NCBI GenBank assembly: GCA_945873205.1
Contig: CAMCCC010000003.1
Coordinates: 1 to 64,000 of the forward strand
DNA: 64,000 bases
Source: an uncultured bacterium
GTDB lineage: Bacteria; Bacillota; Clostridia; Oscillospirales; Oscillospiraceae
Direction: 5' to 3'
A model generated the notes under the pieces. The model saw only the letters and a program-made list of their open reading frames with translations. It did no database searches and was not told the origin of the DNA. The position numbers and the translations under genes were made by a program. Each line of letters begins with the position of its first letter. The first letter of the stretch is position 1. Positions 51,899 through 63,078 of the stretch are shown piece by piece.

Positions 51899-53233
51899 TC
51901 AGCCGTTGGCGGCAGCGTACTGGGTGGCCCAGCCCTGAACGAAAGCAGTCTCAACCGTGGCCCAGGTGGCGTCGGAGGGATTGGCGTTGTAATCGTTGAT
52001 GGCGGAGACCAGAGCAGCGCGGTAAGCATCCACGTTGGGCTGGTAGTTGGTGGCCCACCACAGGTTGTAGTTGCCGGCGGCCAGGTAGTTGTTGGCGTCA
52101 ACAAAGAAGGGGTTGGCGGAGGCGGCAGCCTGCTTGTAAGGCATGACGCCGAAGGTGGCAACGGCCTTCTCGGAGGCGGCGGGGTTGGTTACCAGCCAGT
52201 ACATAAAGTCCAGGGTGGCCTGGATGTCGGCCTCATCGGCCTCGCAGTTGACGGCCCAGTAGTTCTCGGTGCCGCAGTTGAGAGCGGCCTTCTCCTCACC
52301 CTCAACACCGCAGTAGTAGGGGATCATGGCCAGATCCTCGGCCTTCATGCTGGCCTGCAGGTCGTTCCATGCCCAGCTGCCGTTGACATAGAAGGCGGCC
52401 TCGCCGTTGGCGAACTCGGCATTGGCGTCAAAGCCGCCGGCAGCCAGTGCGCTGCGGTCAACCGTGCTGTTTTCAAACATCAGGTCCAGAAGGTTGCGGT
52501 AGTTCTGCATGTAGGCGCCGGTGAGCTCGGCGGGGCAGGACTTCCAGGCGTCGGGGTTATCGACGGACTCGTAGTAGTACTCCAGGTTGGCAACGTGGCC
52601 GGTGAAGCGCCAGCTGGAGCTGCCGTCCATGCCGGCGGAGGTGAAGGCGGAGAAGCCCAGCTCGTCCTTGCGGGCGGTGATGTCTTCCACAACAGCCTTC
52701 AGGTTCTCGAAGTTGGTGATCTCGGAGATGTCATGGCCTGCCTTGGCCAGCAGAGCCTTGTTGACGATGATGCCGTAGCACTCGTAGCAGTAGCCGATGG
52801 AGCAGAGCTTGCCGTCAGCATCGTAGAGCATGTACTCGTTGGTGTTCAGCTCATCGGTAACGGGGGTGCCGGTGAGATCCAGGCAGTAGTCGCCCCAGGT
52901 GTCAACAGCGGCCTGGTTGCCAACCACGAACAGGGTGGGGGGATTGCTCTTGTCCATCTCGGCGGTCAGGGTCTCGTTGTAGGTGCCGGAAGCGGCGGTG
53001 ACAACCTTAACGGGGACGCCGGTCTCCTCGGTGTACATGGCGGCCAGCTCCTGCAGAGCCTGGTCGGATTCGGGCTTGAAGTTCAGCCAGTAGACGGAAC
53101 CTTCAGCGGCGGGAGCTTCGGCAGGGGCCTCGGCGGCGGGTGCCTGGGTGGCGGCGGGGGCGGAGGAACCGCCGCAGGCGCACAGGGCAAACACCATTAC
53201 CAGTGCCAGAAGCATTGCGATGGTCTTTTTCAT
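51899..53233 (-). CDS. Extracellular sugar-binding lipoprotein of the ABC importer
   Basis: A 444-residue solute-binding protein (MalE-type family 1). Lipoprotein signal 1-20 with lipobox LCAC, then an Ala/Pro/Glu-rich linker (23-45). The mature part begins YWLNFKPESDQALQEL; NGSWAWNDLQ and the C-terminal aromatic WWATNYQPN region fit sugar-binding proteins. First structural gene after lacI (77 bases), so the ligand-responsive regulator and the receptor share the locus. Confidence 0.9.
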   Translation of the reverse strand: MKKTIAMLLALVMVFALCACGGSSAPAATQAPAAEAPAEAPAAEGSVYWLNFKPESDQALQELAAMYTEETGVPVKVVTAASGTYNETLTAEMDKSNPPTLFVVGNQAAVDTWGDYCLDLTGTPVTDELNTNEYMLYDADGKLCSIGYCYECYGIIVNKALLAKAGHDISEITNFENLKAVVEDITARKDELGFSAFTSAGMDGSSSWRFTGHVANLEYYYESVDNPDAWKSCPAELTGAYMQNYRNLLDLMFENSTVDRSALAAGGFDANAEFANGEAAFYVNGSWAWNDLQASMKAEDLAMIPYYCGVEGEEKAALNCGTENYWAVNCEADEADIQATLDFMYWLVTNPAASEKAVATFGVMPYKQAAASANPFFVDANNYLAAGNYNLWWATNYQPNVDAYRAALVSAINDYNANPSDATWATVETAFVQGWATQYAAANG

Positions 53234-53284
53234 TTCAGTTTTTCTCCTTTTGTTTTAGTAATTTCCTCGTTTGAGGTGGTATCT

Positions 53285-53305
53285 TCAAACCGGCAAACCC
53301 GGTTG
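53285..53305 (-). promoter_or_regulatory. Inverted repeat between lacI and the binding-protein gene
   Basis: AACCGG-CAAAC-CCGGTT near 53288-53304, between the lacI-type stop and the binding-protein start. It could be a weak terminator or an operator for the sugar genes; a CCTC/GAGG stem lies next to it. No clear promoter was found in this 77-base spacer. Confidence 0.35.
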
Positions 53306-53310
53306 GAAAA

Positions 53311-54324
53311 TCATATCTGACGCACAGAACCGCCCGCACGCAGCCGGGCCTCCAGCCGCAGGTGCCGGCTGGAACAGCGCTGCTCAATCATATCTGCCAG
53401 GATGTGCACGCTCTCCCGGCCCATCTCCTCCACCGGCTGGACCATGGTGGTGAGGGTGGGGTTTACATACTCGGAAACGCTGATCCCGTCAATGGCAATG
53501 ACGGAGCAATCCTCCGGCACACGCCGGCCGTGATCCTCCAGAGCCTTCATGGCCGCCATGGCTGTGGTATCCGACAGGGTGAACACCGCGGTGAAATCCG
53601 CCCCGCTCTCGATCAGGCGGCTGGCGCCCGCATAGGTCTCCGGCATCTCAAAGCAGCCCTCCGTTTCCACCAGCAGATCCGCGTCAAAGGGGATGCCGCT
53701 GTCCCGCAGGGCGGCCCGGTAGCCCTTATAGCGCAGCTCGCTGATGGAGCGGTCCGCGCAGTCGGGCAGCACCACGGCAATGCGCCGGTGGCCCAGGTCG
53801 ATCAGGGTCTTCACCGCACGGTAGGCGGTCTGATAATCGTCCACGGAGACGGAGGAATAGTCGCTGTCGGACAGGGTGCCGAAGCAGTTGGTGTAGGTGC
53901 AGCAGACAAAGGGCACCCCGATGGGAGCCAGAGTCTCGGCGCTGTAATCAAAGCGGCCGCCCAGAAACAGCAGGCCCCGCAGCTTCTTCTCCCGCTCCAG
54001 AATGGCGCCGGCCATCACCTCATCGTCATCCGACTCGATAAAATGCAGCACCATGGTATAGCCCAGGCTGTCAATCTCCCGGGAAATGGTCTTTACCATG
54101 GCCGAGAAAAACAGATTGCCCCGGCCGCGCACCACCACGCCAATGGCGTCCGACTGGGTGCGCACCAGGTCTCTGGCGCTGTTATTGGGGATATAGCCGC
54201 TGCTCTCCACCATGGCCTGCACCCGCTCCCGCACGCTCTGGCTCACATCCGGGTGGTTGTTCAAAACCCTTGACACCGTGCTGACACTGACGCCGCAGGC
54301 CTTGGCAATATCCTTGATGGTCAT
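53311..54324 (-). CDS. LacI family transcriptional regulator
   Basis: A 337-residue repressor. The HTH is at the extreme N-terminus (TIKDIAKACGVSVSTVSRVLNNHPDVS, residues 2-26, with the hinge helix region to about 60), followed by a periplasmic-binding-like sensor domain (FTLSDTTAMAAMKALEDHGRRVPEDCSV; FVNPTLTTMVQP-like C-terminal part). It heads the importer cluster and has two LacI-type operators next to its own promoter, so it is likely autoregulated and maltodextrin-responsive (inference). Confidence 0.94.
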   Translation of the reverse strand: MTIKDIAKACGVSVSTVSRVLNNHPDVSQSVRERVQAMVESSGYIPNNSARDLVRTQSDAIGVVVRGRGNLFFSAMVKTISREIDSLGYTMVLHFIESDDDEVMAGAILEREKKLRGLLFLGGRFDYSAETLAPIGVPFVCCTYTNCFGTLSDSDYSSVSVDDYQTAYRAVKTLIDLGHRRIAVVLPDCADRSISELRYKGYRAALRDSGIPFDADLLVETEGCFEMPETYAGASRLIESGADFTAVFTLSDTTAMAAMKALEDHGRRVPEDCSVIAIDGISVSEYVNPTLTTMVQPVEEMGRESVHILADMIEQRCSSRHLRLEARLRAGGSVRQI

Positions 54325-54382
54325 TTCCCCACCCTCATCTCTCCAGCGGGGAATTGACCCCTGTATGTATCTCCGCGCTGCT

Positions 54383-54406
54383 GAAATCGTTTCCGGGAAC
54401 GTTTCC
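54383..54406. promoter_or_regulatory. Two adjacent LacI-type operators
   Basis: Twelve-base sites GAAATCGTTTCC (54383-54394) and GGGAACGTTTCC (54395-54406), near-palindromes around CG as expected for LacI/CcpA-type proteins. They lie just downstream of the promoter of the lacI gene. One could also serve as a catabolite (cre) site. Confidence 0.65.
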
Positions 54407-54423
54407 AGTTCTTTTCTGTGTTC

Positions 54424-54452
54424 ATAGTATCAGGCCCTTTTCCCCTTGTCAA
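54424..54452 (-). promoter_or_regulatory. Promoter of the lacI-importer locus
   Basis: On the minus strand, -35 TTGACA (54452-54447), a 17-nt spacer and -10 TACTAT (54429-54424). Confidence 0.85.
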
Positions 54453-54530
54453 CCGTGTCTTCCCACCGGGGAAAATTTTTGGTTGCTTGCCCAAAGCGCG
54501 CCCCGGGTTTTTGGCGATAATCACAACAGA

Positions 54531-54575
54531 CCCCAGGCGGCACAAGTCTGTGCTGCCTGGGGCCTGGCTTTGTAT
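54531..54575 (-). terminator. Terminator of the PfkB kinase gene
   Basis: CCCCAGGCGGCACA / TGTGCTGCCTGGGG stem (54531-54544 / 54549-54562) with one mismatch, 24 bases beyond the stop codon. The T-run is weak on the minus strand. Confidence 0.65.
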
Positions 54576-54598
54576 TGTTTTCTTCGTCTGCCGCGGCC

Positions 54599-55531
54599 TC
54601 AGTCCGCGACCTCCACATCCAGGCCCAGCTCCCGGGGCAGGAAGCGGGGGCATACGTTCTCCGACACGGTGATGACGGAAGCGGCCAGCCGGGTGCCGAT
54701 CTCCAGGGCCTCGGCCATGGTCTTGCCGTAGGTCAGGCCCACGGCCACACCGGCGCAGAAGGCGTCCCCGGCGCCGGTGGTATCCCGCACCTGGACGGTC
54801 TCCGCCGGGCAGACGCCTTTGTTGCCCTGCATATCCGCGTACACGGAGCCCTTGCTCCCCAGGGTCACCACCACGGCGGGAATACGGGCGCTGACCACCC
54901 GATGGCTCAGCTCCTCACAAAGCTCCTCCGGGCTGAGCCGGGAGAAATCGGTGACAAAAAGGATGCCCGCCTCCAGCACGTTGCAGACGAAGCAGTCCGT
55001 AAACTGGAGGAAATCCCGCCGCTGGGAGGCGATGCTCATGTTGGCCACCACGGCATAGACCTTCTTGTTATACTTCTCCGCGTACTTGAAAACCCGCTTG
55101 ATGATTTCCTTATCCATATCGATCTCCACCACGATGCTGTCGGCATCGGCAAAGATCTCGTCCCCCTTCTCGTCCAGCAGCGCGATCAGGGCACTGGAAT
55201 CCGGCCGCTTGGAGATGGAACCGGCCAGGTCGCCGGTATTGTCAAACACCGCCAGCCACATCCCCATACCGTCCGGCACGGAGAGTACATAATCGGTGTT
55301 CACCTTGTGGTTGCGCAGCTTTTTCAGCACCGCTTCCCCCTCGGCGTTGTCATCCACCAGGCTGACAAATTTGGGCCGCAGCTCCACATTGGCAATGTCC
55401 TCCGCCACATTCCGGCCCACGCCGCCGTGGACAAACTCCACCCGGCCGGCATTGCGCCCGGTGGGGACATAACGATCCTCCGGGAAGCCCTTTACATCCA
55501 CAAACACCGTCCCGATGACCACCATCGCCAT
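54599..55531 (-). CDS. PfkB family carbohydrate (or nucleoside) kinase
   Basis: A 310-residue ribokinase-fold kinase. GGVGRNVAEDIANVE near the N-terminus is PfkB signature 1; DTTGAGDAFCAGVAVGL near residue 255 is signature 2 with the catalytic Asp. The GGxGRN form also occurs in pseudouridine and nucleoside kinases, so the substrate (fructose, ribose, pseudouridine) is open. Start at 55531 with AAGGGGA 7 bases upstream. Divergent from galM, separated from the lacI locus by a hairpin. Confidence 0.88.
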   Translation of the reverse strand: MAMVVIGTVFVDVKGFPEDRYVPTGRNAGRVEFVHGGVGRNVAEDIANVELRPKFVSLVDDNAEGEAVLKKLRNHKVNTDYVLSVPDGMGMWLAVFDNTGDLAGSISKRPDSSALIALLDEKGDEIFADADSIVVEIDMDKEIIKRVFKYAEKYNKKVYAVVANMSIASQRRDFLQFTDCFVCNVLEAGILFVTDFSRLSPEELCEELSHRVVSARIPAVVVTLGSKGSVYADMQGNKGVCPAETVQVRDTTGAGDAFCAGVAVGLTYGKTMAEALEIGTRLAASVITVSENVCPRFLPRELGLDVEVAD

Positions 55532-55618
55532 ACCACATTCCCCTTTTTCTCGTGAAATTATACATAAAATGATAGTTGCTTCCACCGCTTTTGTCAATAT
55601 CCGTGGGGGCGAAAACGG

Positions 55619-55646
55619 TTGACTGTGAGGCAAAATGTGATAGAAT
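55619..55646 (+). promoter_or_regulatory. Promoter of galM-glnN
   Basis: -35 TTGACT (55619-55624), a 16-nt spacer and -10 TAGAAT (55641-55646), about 30 bases before the start codon. Confidence 0.75.
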
Positions 55647-55676
55647 TCAGAGTGAAAAATTACGGAGGTGCGGGAT

Positions 55677-56704
55677 ATGGCAGCGGAGAGCAGAAGCTTC
55701 GGATATACCTCCCGGGGGGAGGCCGTCAGGGCCTACACGCTGGAAAACAGCAACGGTATGCGGGCCGTCATGATCGACTACGGCGCCGCGCTCCAGGCCC
55801 TGTGGGTGCCGAACCGGCAGGGCGGTCTGACCGATGTGGTGCTGGGCTTTGACGATATGGCCGGTTATGAGGGGCAGGACGCCTATCTGGGCGCCACCAT
55901 CGGCCGCATGGCCAACCGGGTGGGGGGCGCTGCCTTCTCCCTGGGCGGCCACCGATACAGCCTCTGTGCCAACGATGGGGAAAACCATCTCCACGGCGGC
56001 AAACGGGGCTTTGACAAATATGTCTGGCAGGCGGAGACGGGGGAGGATTTTGTCCGATTTTCCCGCCTTTCCCCCGATGGGGAGGAGGGCTACCCCGGCA
56101 ATTTGCGCCTCTCCGTCACCTACCGGCTGACCGGGGATAATGCCCTGTGCATCCGCTATGAGGCAGTCTGTGACCGGGACACCATTGTGAGCCTCACCAA
56201 CCACAGCTACTTTAACCTCAACGGCGGCGGCAGCGTGCTGGAGCAGGAGCTGCAGATCAACGCCCAGCGCTACAGTGAGCTGGGGGCGGGCGTGCTGCCC
56301 ACCGGCAAGGCCCTGCCTGTGGAGGGCAGTCCCTTCGACTTCCGCAGCTTCAAGCCCATCGGCCAGGATATTGAGGCAGAGCACCCCCAGCTGGCCCTGG
56401 GCGGCGGCTATGACCACAACTTCATTCTCTCCGGCCCGGTGGCCGCCCTGGCCCGCAGCCGGGAGACCGGCATAGAGCTGCAATGCGAAACCGATCTACC
56501 GGGGATGCAGCTTTATACCGCCAATTTCCTGGGCAATTTCACCGGCAAGGGCGGCAAAGCCATGGGCCGGCGGCAGGCTTTCTGCCTGGAGACCCAGCTT
56601 TTCCCCAACGCCATGAACTGTTACGGCTTCCCTTCCCCGGTGCTCCACGCCGGAGAGGGGATGTGCCACGAGACCCGCTACAAATTTTCTCTCTTTGAGG
56701 TAGA

Positions 56705-56708
<4 letters not shown>
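55677..56708 (+). CDS. galM: Aldose 1-epimerase (galactose mutarotase)
   Basis: Interconverts alpha and beta anomers of hexoses. It has 343 residues. [31 protein letters not shown] and [10 protein letters not shown] (catalytic His) are present; the catalytic Glu is in [18 protein letters not shown] 6 bases before ATG 55677 sets the start. Its stop overlaps the start of glnN by 4 bases (ATGA), so the two are co-translated, an odd pairing of sugar and nitrogen genes. Confidence 0.94.
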
Positions 56709-58807
<2,099 letters not shown>

Positions 58808-58825
58808 AAGGCTTACATAGCTATA

Positions 58826-58862
58826 AAAAGAGACCGTCAGCTTCAAAAACTGACGGTCTTTC
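58826..58862 (+). terminator. Terminator of galM-glnN
   Basis: AAAGACCGTCAG / CTGACGGTCTTT hairpin with T-run. Confidence 0.88.
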
Positions 58863-58866
58863 AACT

Positions 58867-59091
58867 TGTCAAAAGAGTCTGTTTTCCGTGCTGCACCAAG
58901 GGATTCTGCGGGTCAAAGGCTTCCCCTTGAGGGGAAGCTGGCAGCCGCAGGCTGACTGATGAGGTGGCAAGTAAAAACTGGGAAAAAGCAGGATTTCCAC
59001 CTCATCCGCCCAGTGTGCGCACTGGGCACCTTCCCCTCCAGGGGAAGGCTAGAGAAAACGTTCTTCTTTCTCGCAGTGTGGTTTTTTGACA
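58867..59091. repeat. MITE-like palindromic element, copy 2 (inverted)
   Basis: A 225-bp element whose reverse complement matches 22253-22496 along its length, including terminal TGTCAAAA and TTTTTGACA, the two opposed TTCCCC/GGGGAA palindromes, GATGAGGTGG boxes and the CCCAGTGCGCAC..CTGGG stem. It ends 15 bases from the stop of the DUF6020-like gene. Confidence 0.78.
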
Positions 59092-59105
59092 GGCTTCTTT
59101 GTATT

Positions 59106-60983
59106 TTATTCTTCCTTTTTCACCAGCGAGCAATAGTAGGCCATCACCACCGGCAGGGAGTAGACGATGGGATAGGCGTAGCGGGGTGTGCCGGCAATGC
59201 CGGGGGCCAACAGGACAATGCCCACGCTCAGCAGCAGGGGCAGCGCCGGAATGAGAAAACGCCAGCGCTGGCGGCTGAGAGCATAGCAGCACAGGAACAT
59301 CAGCACCAGCACATGCACCGGGATGCTGCACACCAATCCGGTGAAGGGCAGGTAGAACAGGTCCTGGTTGAACTCATCCCGGATGTTGTTCAGCCGGGGA
59401 GCCACCTCCACATCCCGGATGCCGATGGTCTCGGCGGCAAAAAGATGGTAGCGGCTCAGGGTGCTGCCGGCCAGACGGTTGCACTCAGCGAAGGGATACA
59501 CCAGAGGATAACTCTGGTTTACGGTGGCCTTCACATACACCATGGGGTGCTTCAGCCCCATGCGCAGCCAGGTTTTCAGATAGTTCAGCACATCGGCGGT
59601 GGTGGCCTCGGGGTTGAAGGCGTCCTTCACCGGGTCGGACTCCATGGGGAAATAGTCCTGGGCCATGTTGTCATAGTCCAGCACGGCGGCGATGGCGGAC
59701 TTTTCTTCCGCCGTCACTTCATCGCCCCGCTCCAGCACATAGCGGGCGGTCTGCTGGATGGGCAGGGACAGGGCCTCCCGGATGCTGCCTTTTTCAATGT
59801 CATAGTGGCGCATCAGGCCGCTTTGAATCAGGTTGGCAGCCAGCACCGGCAGCAGCAGGGCGAGAACCACCCGCCAAAGAACGCCGGTCTTTTTGTATTG
59901 AATGAAGAACACGATCAGCAGCAACAGCACCATGGGATAGATCACATACTGGCCGTTGTTGCGCATGAGCATGGAGCCCAGAATTCCCAGGGCCAGCAGA
60001 GCCATGTGCCGCCCGCTGCGCCAGTAATCCCGGCCCAGGTGCAGCATGTAAATCACTTCGATTACGAACAGCAGAATGGCCCAGGAATAGACATTGTCCT
60101 TGATTACCATGGGGTAGGCCGTCACATAAAAAGGACTGAATATCGCCGCCAGAAGACTCAGCACCCGGAGATACCGGGGCGCCCCCAACTGCCGCATGGT
60201 GTGGAGGGCATAGGCGAACACCGCCGAATGCATCGCCGCCTGCAGCAGCACCACCGCAAACAGGCCCAGGTTGGCGCTGCCCAGCTTTTTGCCCAGGGCG
60301 ATGATGGCGGAAAAATACACCGTGTGGGCCGGGGGATGGTGGGAGGTGAATTCATACAGGCCCCAGTCCGGCCGCACCACCTGGAAATACATCCCCGCCT
60401 GACACCAGGAGTCGGCGCACATACCGCCGGGGTACGCCAGGGCCAAGGGCAGAATACAGCTGAGCAGCAGAATCAGGAAGGGGCAAAGGAAGCTGTGCCG
60501 CCGGTAAAAAGCCAGCAGCCGGCCCGACCCAGTCCCGACATCGTTCCCCTGCTCCAGGAATACGTCCAGCGCGATCCCCAGCTGGGTCAAAAACCAGGCG
60601 CTGCCTAAAAGGTAGATGCCGCTTTTGACCATCTGGCCCCAGCCGGAGGTCAGAGACTGGAGCGTGTTGTCGATTGCAAAGCCCCGGGCCATCAGCCAGA
60701 TCACCGCCATCAGGAAGCAGCAGATGGGCAGCAGCACATAGGGTCTTTGGCTCTCCCGCCGGTTATGCCGCCAGAGGAAGTACAGCGCCGCCGCCACGAA
60801 ACTGCTCAGCACCGCGGTGCCGTCCAGGCTCAGGCGCAGGTTTTCCATAATATTCAATATACTGCTGCCCTGGGCAGCGGCGCTTAGTTCCGACTCCGGG
60901 AACTGCATGCACAGGGCCAGAGCCGATAAAATACACAAGCATAGGGCCAGGGGTGCCCGGCCCTTTTCAAGGATAGCTTTCAC
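59106..60983 (-). CDS. Large membrane protein, GT-C-like (DUF6020 type)
   Basis: A 625-residue protein with about 12-13 membrane segments and an exported loop near its C-terminal third (residues about 385-540). HHPPAHTVYFSAIIALGKKL after the first large loop, and the overall layout, fit the DUF6020 family of GT-C-like glycosyltransferases, as I recall it. A lipid-linked sugar donor is expected. It overlaps the GT2 gene by 4 bases (ATGA) and is translated with it. No explicit catalytic DxD can be pinned down with certainty. Confidence 0.75.
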   Translation of the reverse strand: MKAILEKGRAPLALCLCILSALALCMQFPESELSAAAQGSSILNIMENLRLSLDGTAVLSSFVAAALYFLWRHNRRESQRPYVLLPICCFLMAVIWLMARGFAIDNTLQSLTSGWGQMVKSGIYLLGSAWFLTQLGIALDVFLEQGNDVGTGSGRLLAFYRRHSFLCPFLILLLSCILPLALAYPGGMCADSWCQAGMYFQVVRPDWGLYEFTSHHPPAHTVYFSAIIALGKKLGSANLGLFAVVLLQAAMHSAVFAYALHTMRQLGAPRYLRVLSLLAAIFSPFYVTAYPMVIKDNVYSWAILLFVIEVIYMLHLGRDYWRSGRHMALLALGILGSMLMRNNGQYVIYPMVLLLLIVFFIQYKKTGVLWRVVLALLLPVLAANLIQSGLMRHYDIEKGSIREALSLPIQQTARYVLERGDEVTAEEKSAIAAVLDYDNMAQDYFPMESDPVKDAFNPEATTADVLNYLKTWLRMGLKHPMVYVKATVNQSYPLVYPFAECNRLAGSTLSRYHLFAAETIGIRDVEVAPRLNNIRDEFNQDLFYLPFTGLVCSIPVHVLVLMFLCCYALSRQRWRFLIPALPLLLSVGIVLLAPGIAGTPRYAYPIVYSLPVVMAYYCSLVKKEE

Positions 60984-61930
60984 TTGTTTTCCTCCTGCTT
61001 CTGGCAGTATCTGTCCCGGATGGCCAGCAGTTCCATCTCAAAATCATGCCGGTCCTTCTCATGGAGGGTCTCCAGAATCAGGCCGGAGAAGAAGCTCTGG
61101 ATAGCGCCGATGGCGACAAAGCCGCTGACGATCAGCGTTGGGAAACGGCGCACCAGCCCCGTGTGCAGATATTCCGACAGCACCGGGAAGAACAGCAGCC
61201 CCGCGATCACCGCCAGTACCAGGGCGATGATGCCAAAGAAGCCGAAGGGCTTGTTGTTCTTATACAGCTTGCCGATGGTGCCCAGCACCTTGATCCCGTC
61301 AGACACGGTGTTGAGCTTGGAGACGCTGCCCTCCGGCCGGTCCCGGTAGGTGACGATGACGCTCTCCACCAGCATATTCTTCTCAATGGCGTGGATGCTC
61401 ATCTCCGTCTCGATCTCGAAGCCCTTGCTCAGCACCGGGAAGCTCTTGACAAACTGGTAGCTGAAGGCCCGGTAGCCGGTCATGATGTCCTGAATATCGC
61501 TCTTAAACAGGGCATTGATGCTATGGCGTACCAGCTTATTGCCGAAATTATGGAAGGGCCGCTTGTTCTCCGTAAAGTAAGTGGCGGAGAGCCGGTCGCC
61601 CACCACCATGTCCACACCCCGGTCCAGCACCTTGGCGATCATTTCCGGGGCAAACTCCGCAGGATAGGTGTCGTCCCCGTCCACCATCAGGTAGCACTGG
61701 GCGTCGATCTCCCGGAACATACGGCGGATCACGTTGCCCTTGCCCTGCTGGTACTCATGGCGCACCACGGCCCCGGCAGCCGCGGCGATCGCCGCCGTAC
61801 CATCGGTGGAATTGTTATCGTATACATAGATAACGCTGCCCTCCGGCAGCACCGCCTGGAAGTCCGCCACCACCTTGGCAATGGTCTTGCTCTCGTTATA
61901 GCAGGGAATCAATACTGCTACCTTATCCAT
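60980..61930 (-). CDS. Glycosyltransferase family 2 (polyprenyl-phosphate sugar synthase-like)
   Basis: A 316-residue GT2 enzyme. GT-A domain 1-215 with VLIPCYNESKTIAKVV, nucleotide-binding DNNSTDGT and metal-binding MVDGDDTYPAE; FEIETEMSIHA follows. Two C-terminal membrane helices (about 228-248 and 262-286) place it with DPM1/GtrB-like enzymes that load a sugar onto a polyprenyl phosphate. Coupled to the GT-C-like gene that could use the lipid-linked sugar. Confidence 0.9.
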   Translation of the reverse strand: MDKVAVLIPCYNESKTIAKVVADFQAVLPEGSVIYVYDNNSTDGTAAIAAAAGAVVRHEYQQGKGNVIRRMFREIDAQCYLMVDGDDTYPAEFAPEMIAKVLDRGVDMVVGDRLSATYFTENKRPFHNFGNKLVRHSINALFKSDIQDIMTGYRAFSYQFVKSFPVLSKGFEIETEMSIHAIEKNMLVESVIVTYRDRPEGSVSKLNTVSDGIKVLGTIGKLYKNNKPFGFFGIIALVLAVIAGLLFFPVLSEYLHTGLVRRFPTLIVSGFVAIGAIQSFFSGLILETLHEKDRHDFEMELLAIRDRYCQKQEENK

Positions 61931-61984
61931 TGTTTCATCCTCCCGCAGTCATTCTTCCCGATACCGTTTTGGAAAGATTTATCT

Positions 61985-62020
61985 CTTTGTACTTGTACAA
62001 AGGGAAGGGCCATGGCCCTT
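61985..62020. promoter_or_regulatory. Two palindromes in the leader of the GT2 gene
   Basis: CTTTGTAC-TT-GTACAAAG (61985-62002) and the perfect 16-bp palindrome AAGGGCCATGGCCCTT (62005-62020). Both lie between the promoter and the GT2 start, so they would be in the transcript leader. Confidence 0.45.
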
Positions 62021-62029
62021 CAAAAAATG

Positions 62030-62058
62030 ATTTTACCATACCAGTCGTCTCAATTCAA
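62030..62058 (-). promoter_or_regulatory. Promoter of the glycosyltransferase operon
   Basis: On the minus strand, -35 TTGAAT (62058-62053), a 17-nt spacer and -10 TAAAAT (62035-62030). Confidence 0.7.
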
Positions 62059-62059
62059 C

Positions 62060-62122
62060 AGTTTCCGGGCGGATCGGCCCGGAAACAAAAAACGCGGCCG
62101 CCTGGCCGCGTTTTTTGTTGTT
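62060..62122 (-). terminator. Double-hairpin terminator of the YugP-like gene
   Basis: AACGCGGCC / GGCCGCGTT with T-runs next to the stop codon, then a GTTTCCGGGC/GCCCGGAAAC stem. Confidence 0.85.
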
Positions 62123-62128
62123 TCTTTT

Positions 62129-62833
62129 TCAATCTCTGCGGTTACCCACGATCAGGATAAAGCGCAGCAGCTGCATCAGCGTCACCGCCAGAGCGGCCAC
62201 ATAGGTAAGGGCGGCGGCCCGGAGGACCTTCTTCGTTCCCTCCAGCTCATCGTCCCGCAGCAGCTCCATCCCCTGGATGGAAGCCACAGCCCGGCGGCTG
62301 GCGTTGAACTCCGTAGGCAGGGTCACCAGCTGGAACACCGCACAGAGACCATAGAGAGCCACCCCGATATAGGCAAGGTAGGTAAACATGGGAGAGAAGG
62401 AGGACAACAGCAGGCCCAGAATGATCAGGGGCATGGACAGCTTGGCGCCCAGGTTGGTCACCGGCACGATGGCCTCCCGGATTTTCACCGGGGCATAATC
62501 CTCGCTGTGCTGGATGGCATGGCCCACCTCGTGGCAGGCGACGCCTACCGCGGCGATGGAACGGCCGCCGTAGACTCCGGCGGACAGGCGGATCACATTG
62601 GCCTTGGGGTCATAGTGGTCGGTCAGCTCCCCGTCGATCATCTCAATGGGCAGGCTTCTGAGGCCGTTGGCGTCCAGCACCCGGCGGGCAGCCTCTGCCC
62701 CGGTGATGCCCCGGGTATTAATGACTCTGCTGTACTTTGCATAGGTATTTTTCACGTTACTGCTGGCCCACATGGAAAGCAGTACTGCCGGCAGCACCAG
62801 CACGATATATGTCCAATCGATATACATAGACAT
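62129..62833 (-). CDS. YugP-like zinc metallopeptidase (membrane)
   Basis: A 234-residue membrane protein with an N-terminal helix (about 7-25), a zinc motif HEVGH in VACHEVGHAIQHSEDY (near residue 100) and three C-terminal membrane segments (about 131-155, 160-175, 209-228). It is the length and layout of the YugP/DUF-type neutral zinc peptidase family; the substrate is unknown. Single gene; GGAG lies 8 bases upstream of the start. Confidence 0.88.
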   Translation of the reverse strand: MSMYIDWTYIVLVLPAVLLSMWASSNVKNTYAKYSRVINTRGITGAEAARRVLDANGLRSLPIEMIDGELTDHYDPKANVIRLSAGVYGGRSIAAVGVACHEVGHAIQHSEDYAPVKIREAIVPVTNLGAKLSMPLIILGLLLSSFSPMFTYLAYIGVALYGLCAVFQLVTLPTEFNASRRAVASIQGMELLRDDELEGTKKVLRAAALTYVAALAVTLMQLLRFILIVGNRRD

Positions 62834-62965
62834 TCTCCTTTTTGCTTTCTTTCTATATTATAGCATTATAGCAGGGCAGGGGGCAAATATACAACAGGAT
62901 TGTGTGAATAAATCCCGCGCCTTATTGTGATCGCCTTCATTTAACAAAGTGAAGAGTGAATAAGT

Positions 62966-63002
62966 AAAAACCGGCAAGCTCCCTCAGAAGCTTGCCGGTT
63001 TT
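62966..63002. terminator. Terminator after tRNA-Glu
   Basis: AAACCGGCAAGCT / AGCTTGCCGGTTT hairpin with A and T runs, ending the tRNA-Met/tRNA-Glu unit on the minus strand. Confidence 0.87.
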
Positions 63003-63077
63003 TGGTGACCCGTACGGGACTCGAACCCATGTTACCGCCGTGAAAGGGCGGTGTCTTAACCACTTGACCAACGGGCC
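63003..63077 (-). tRNA. tRNA-Glu (anticodon TTC)
   Basis: Full cloverleaf on the minus strand. Acceptor GGCCCGT/ACGGGTC, anticodon stem-loop CCGCC-CTTTCAC-GGCGG, T-arm with GGTTCGAGTCC. The 3' CCA is encoded. Discriminator A. Confidence 0.96.
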
Positions 63078-63078
63078 A

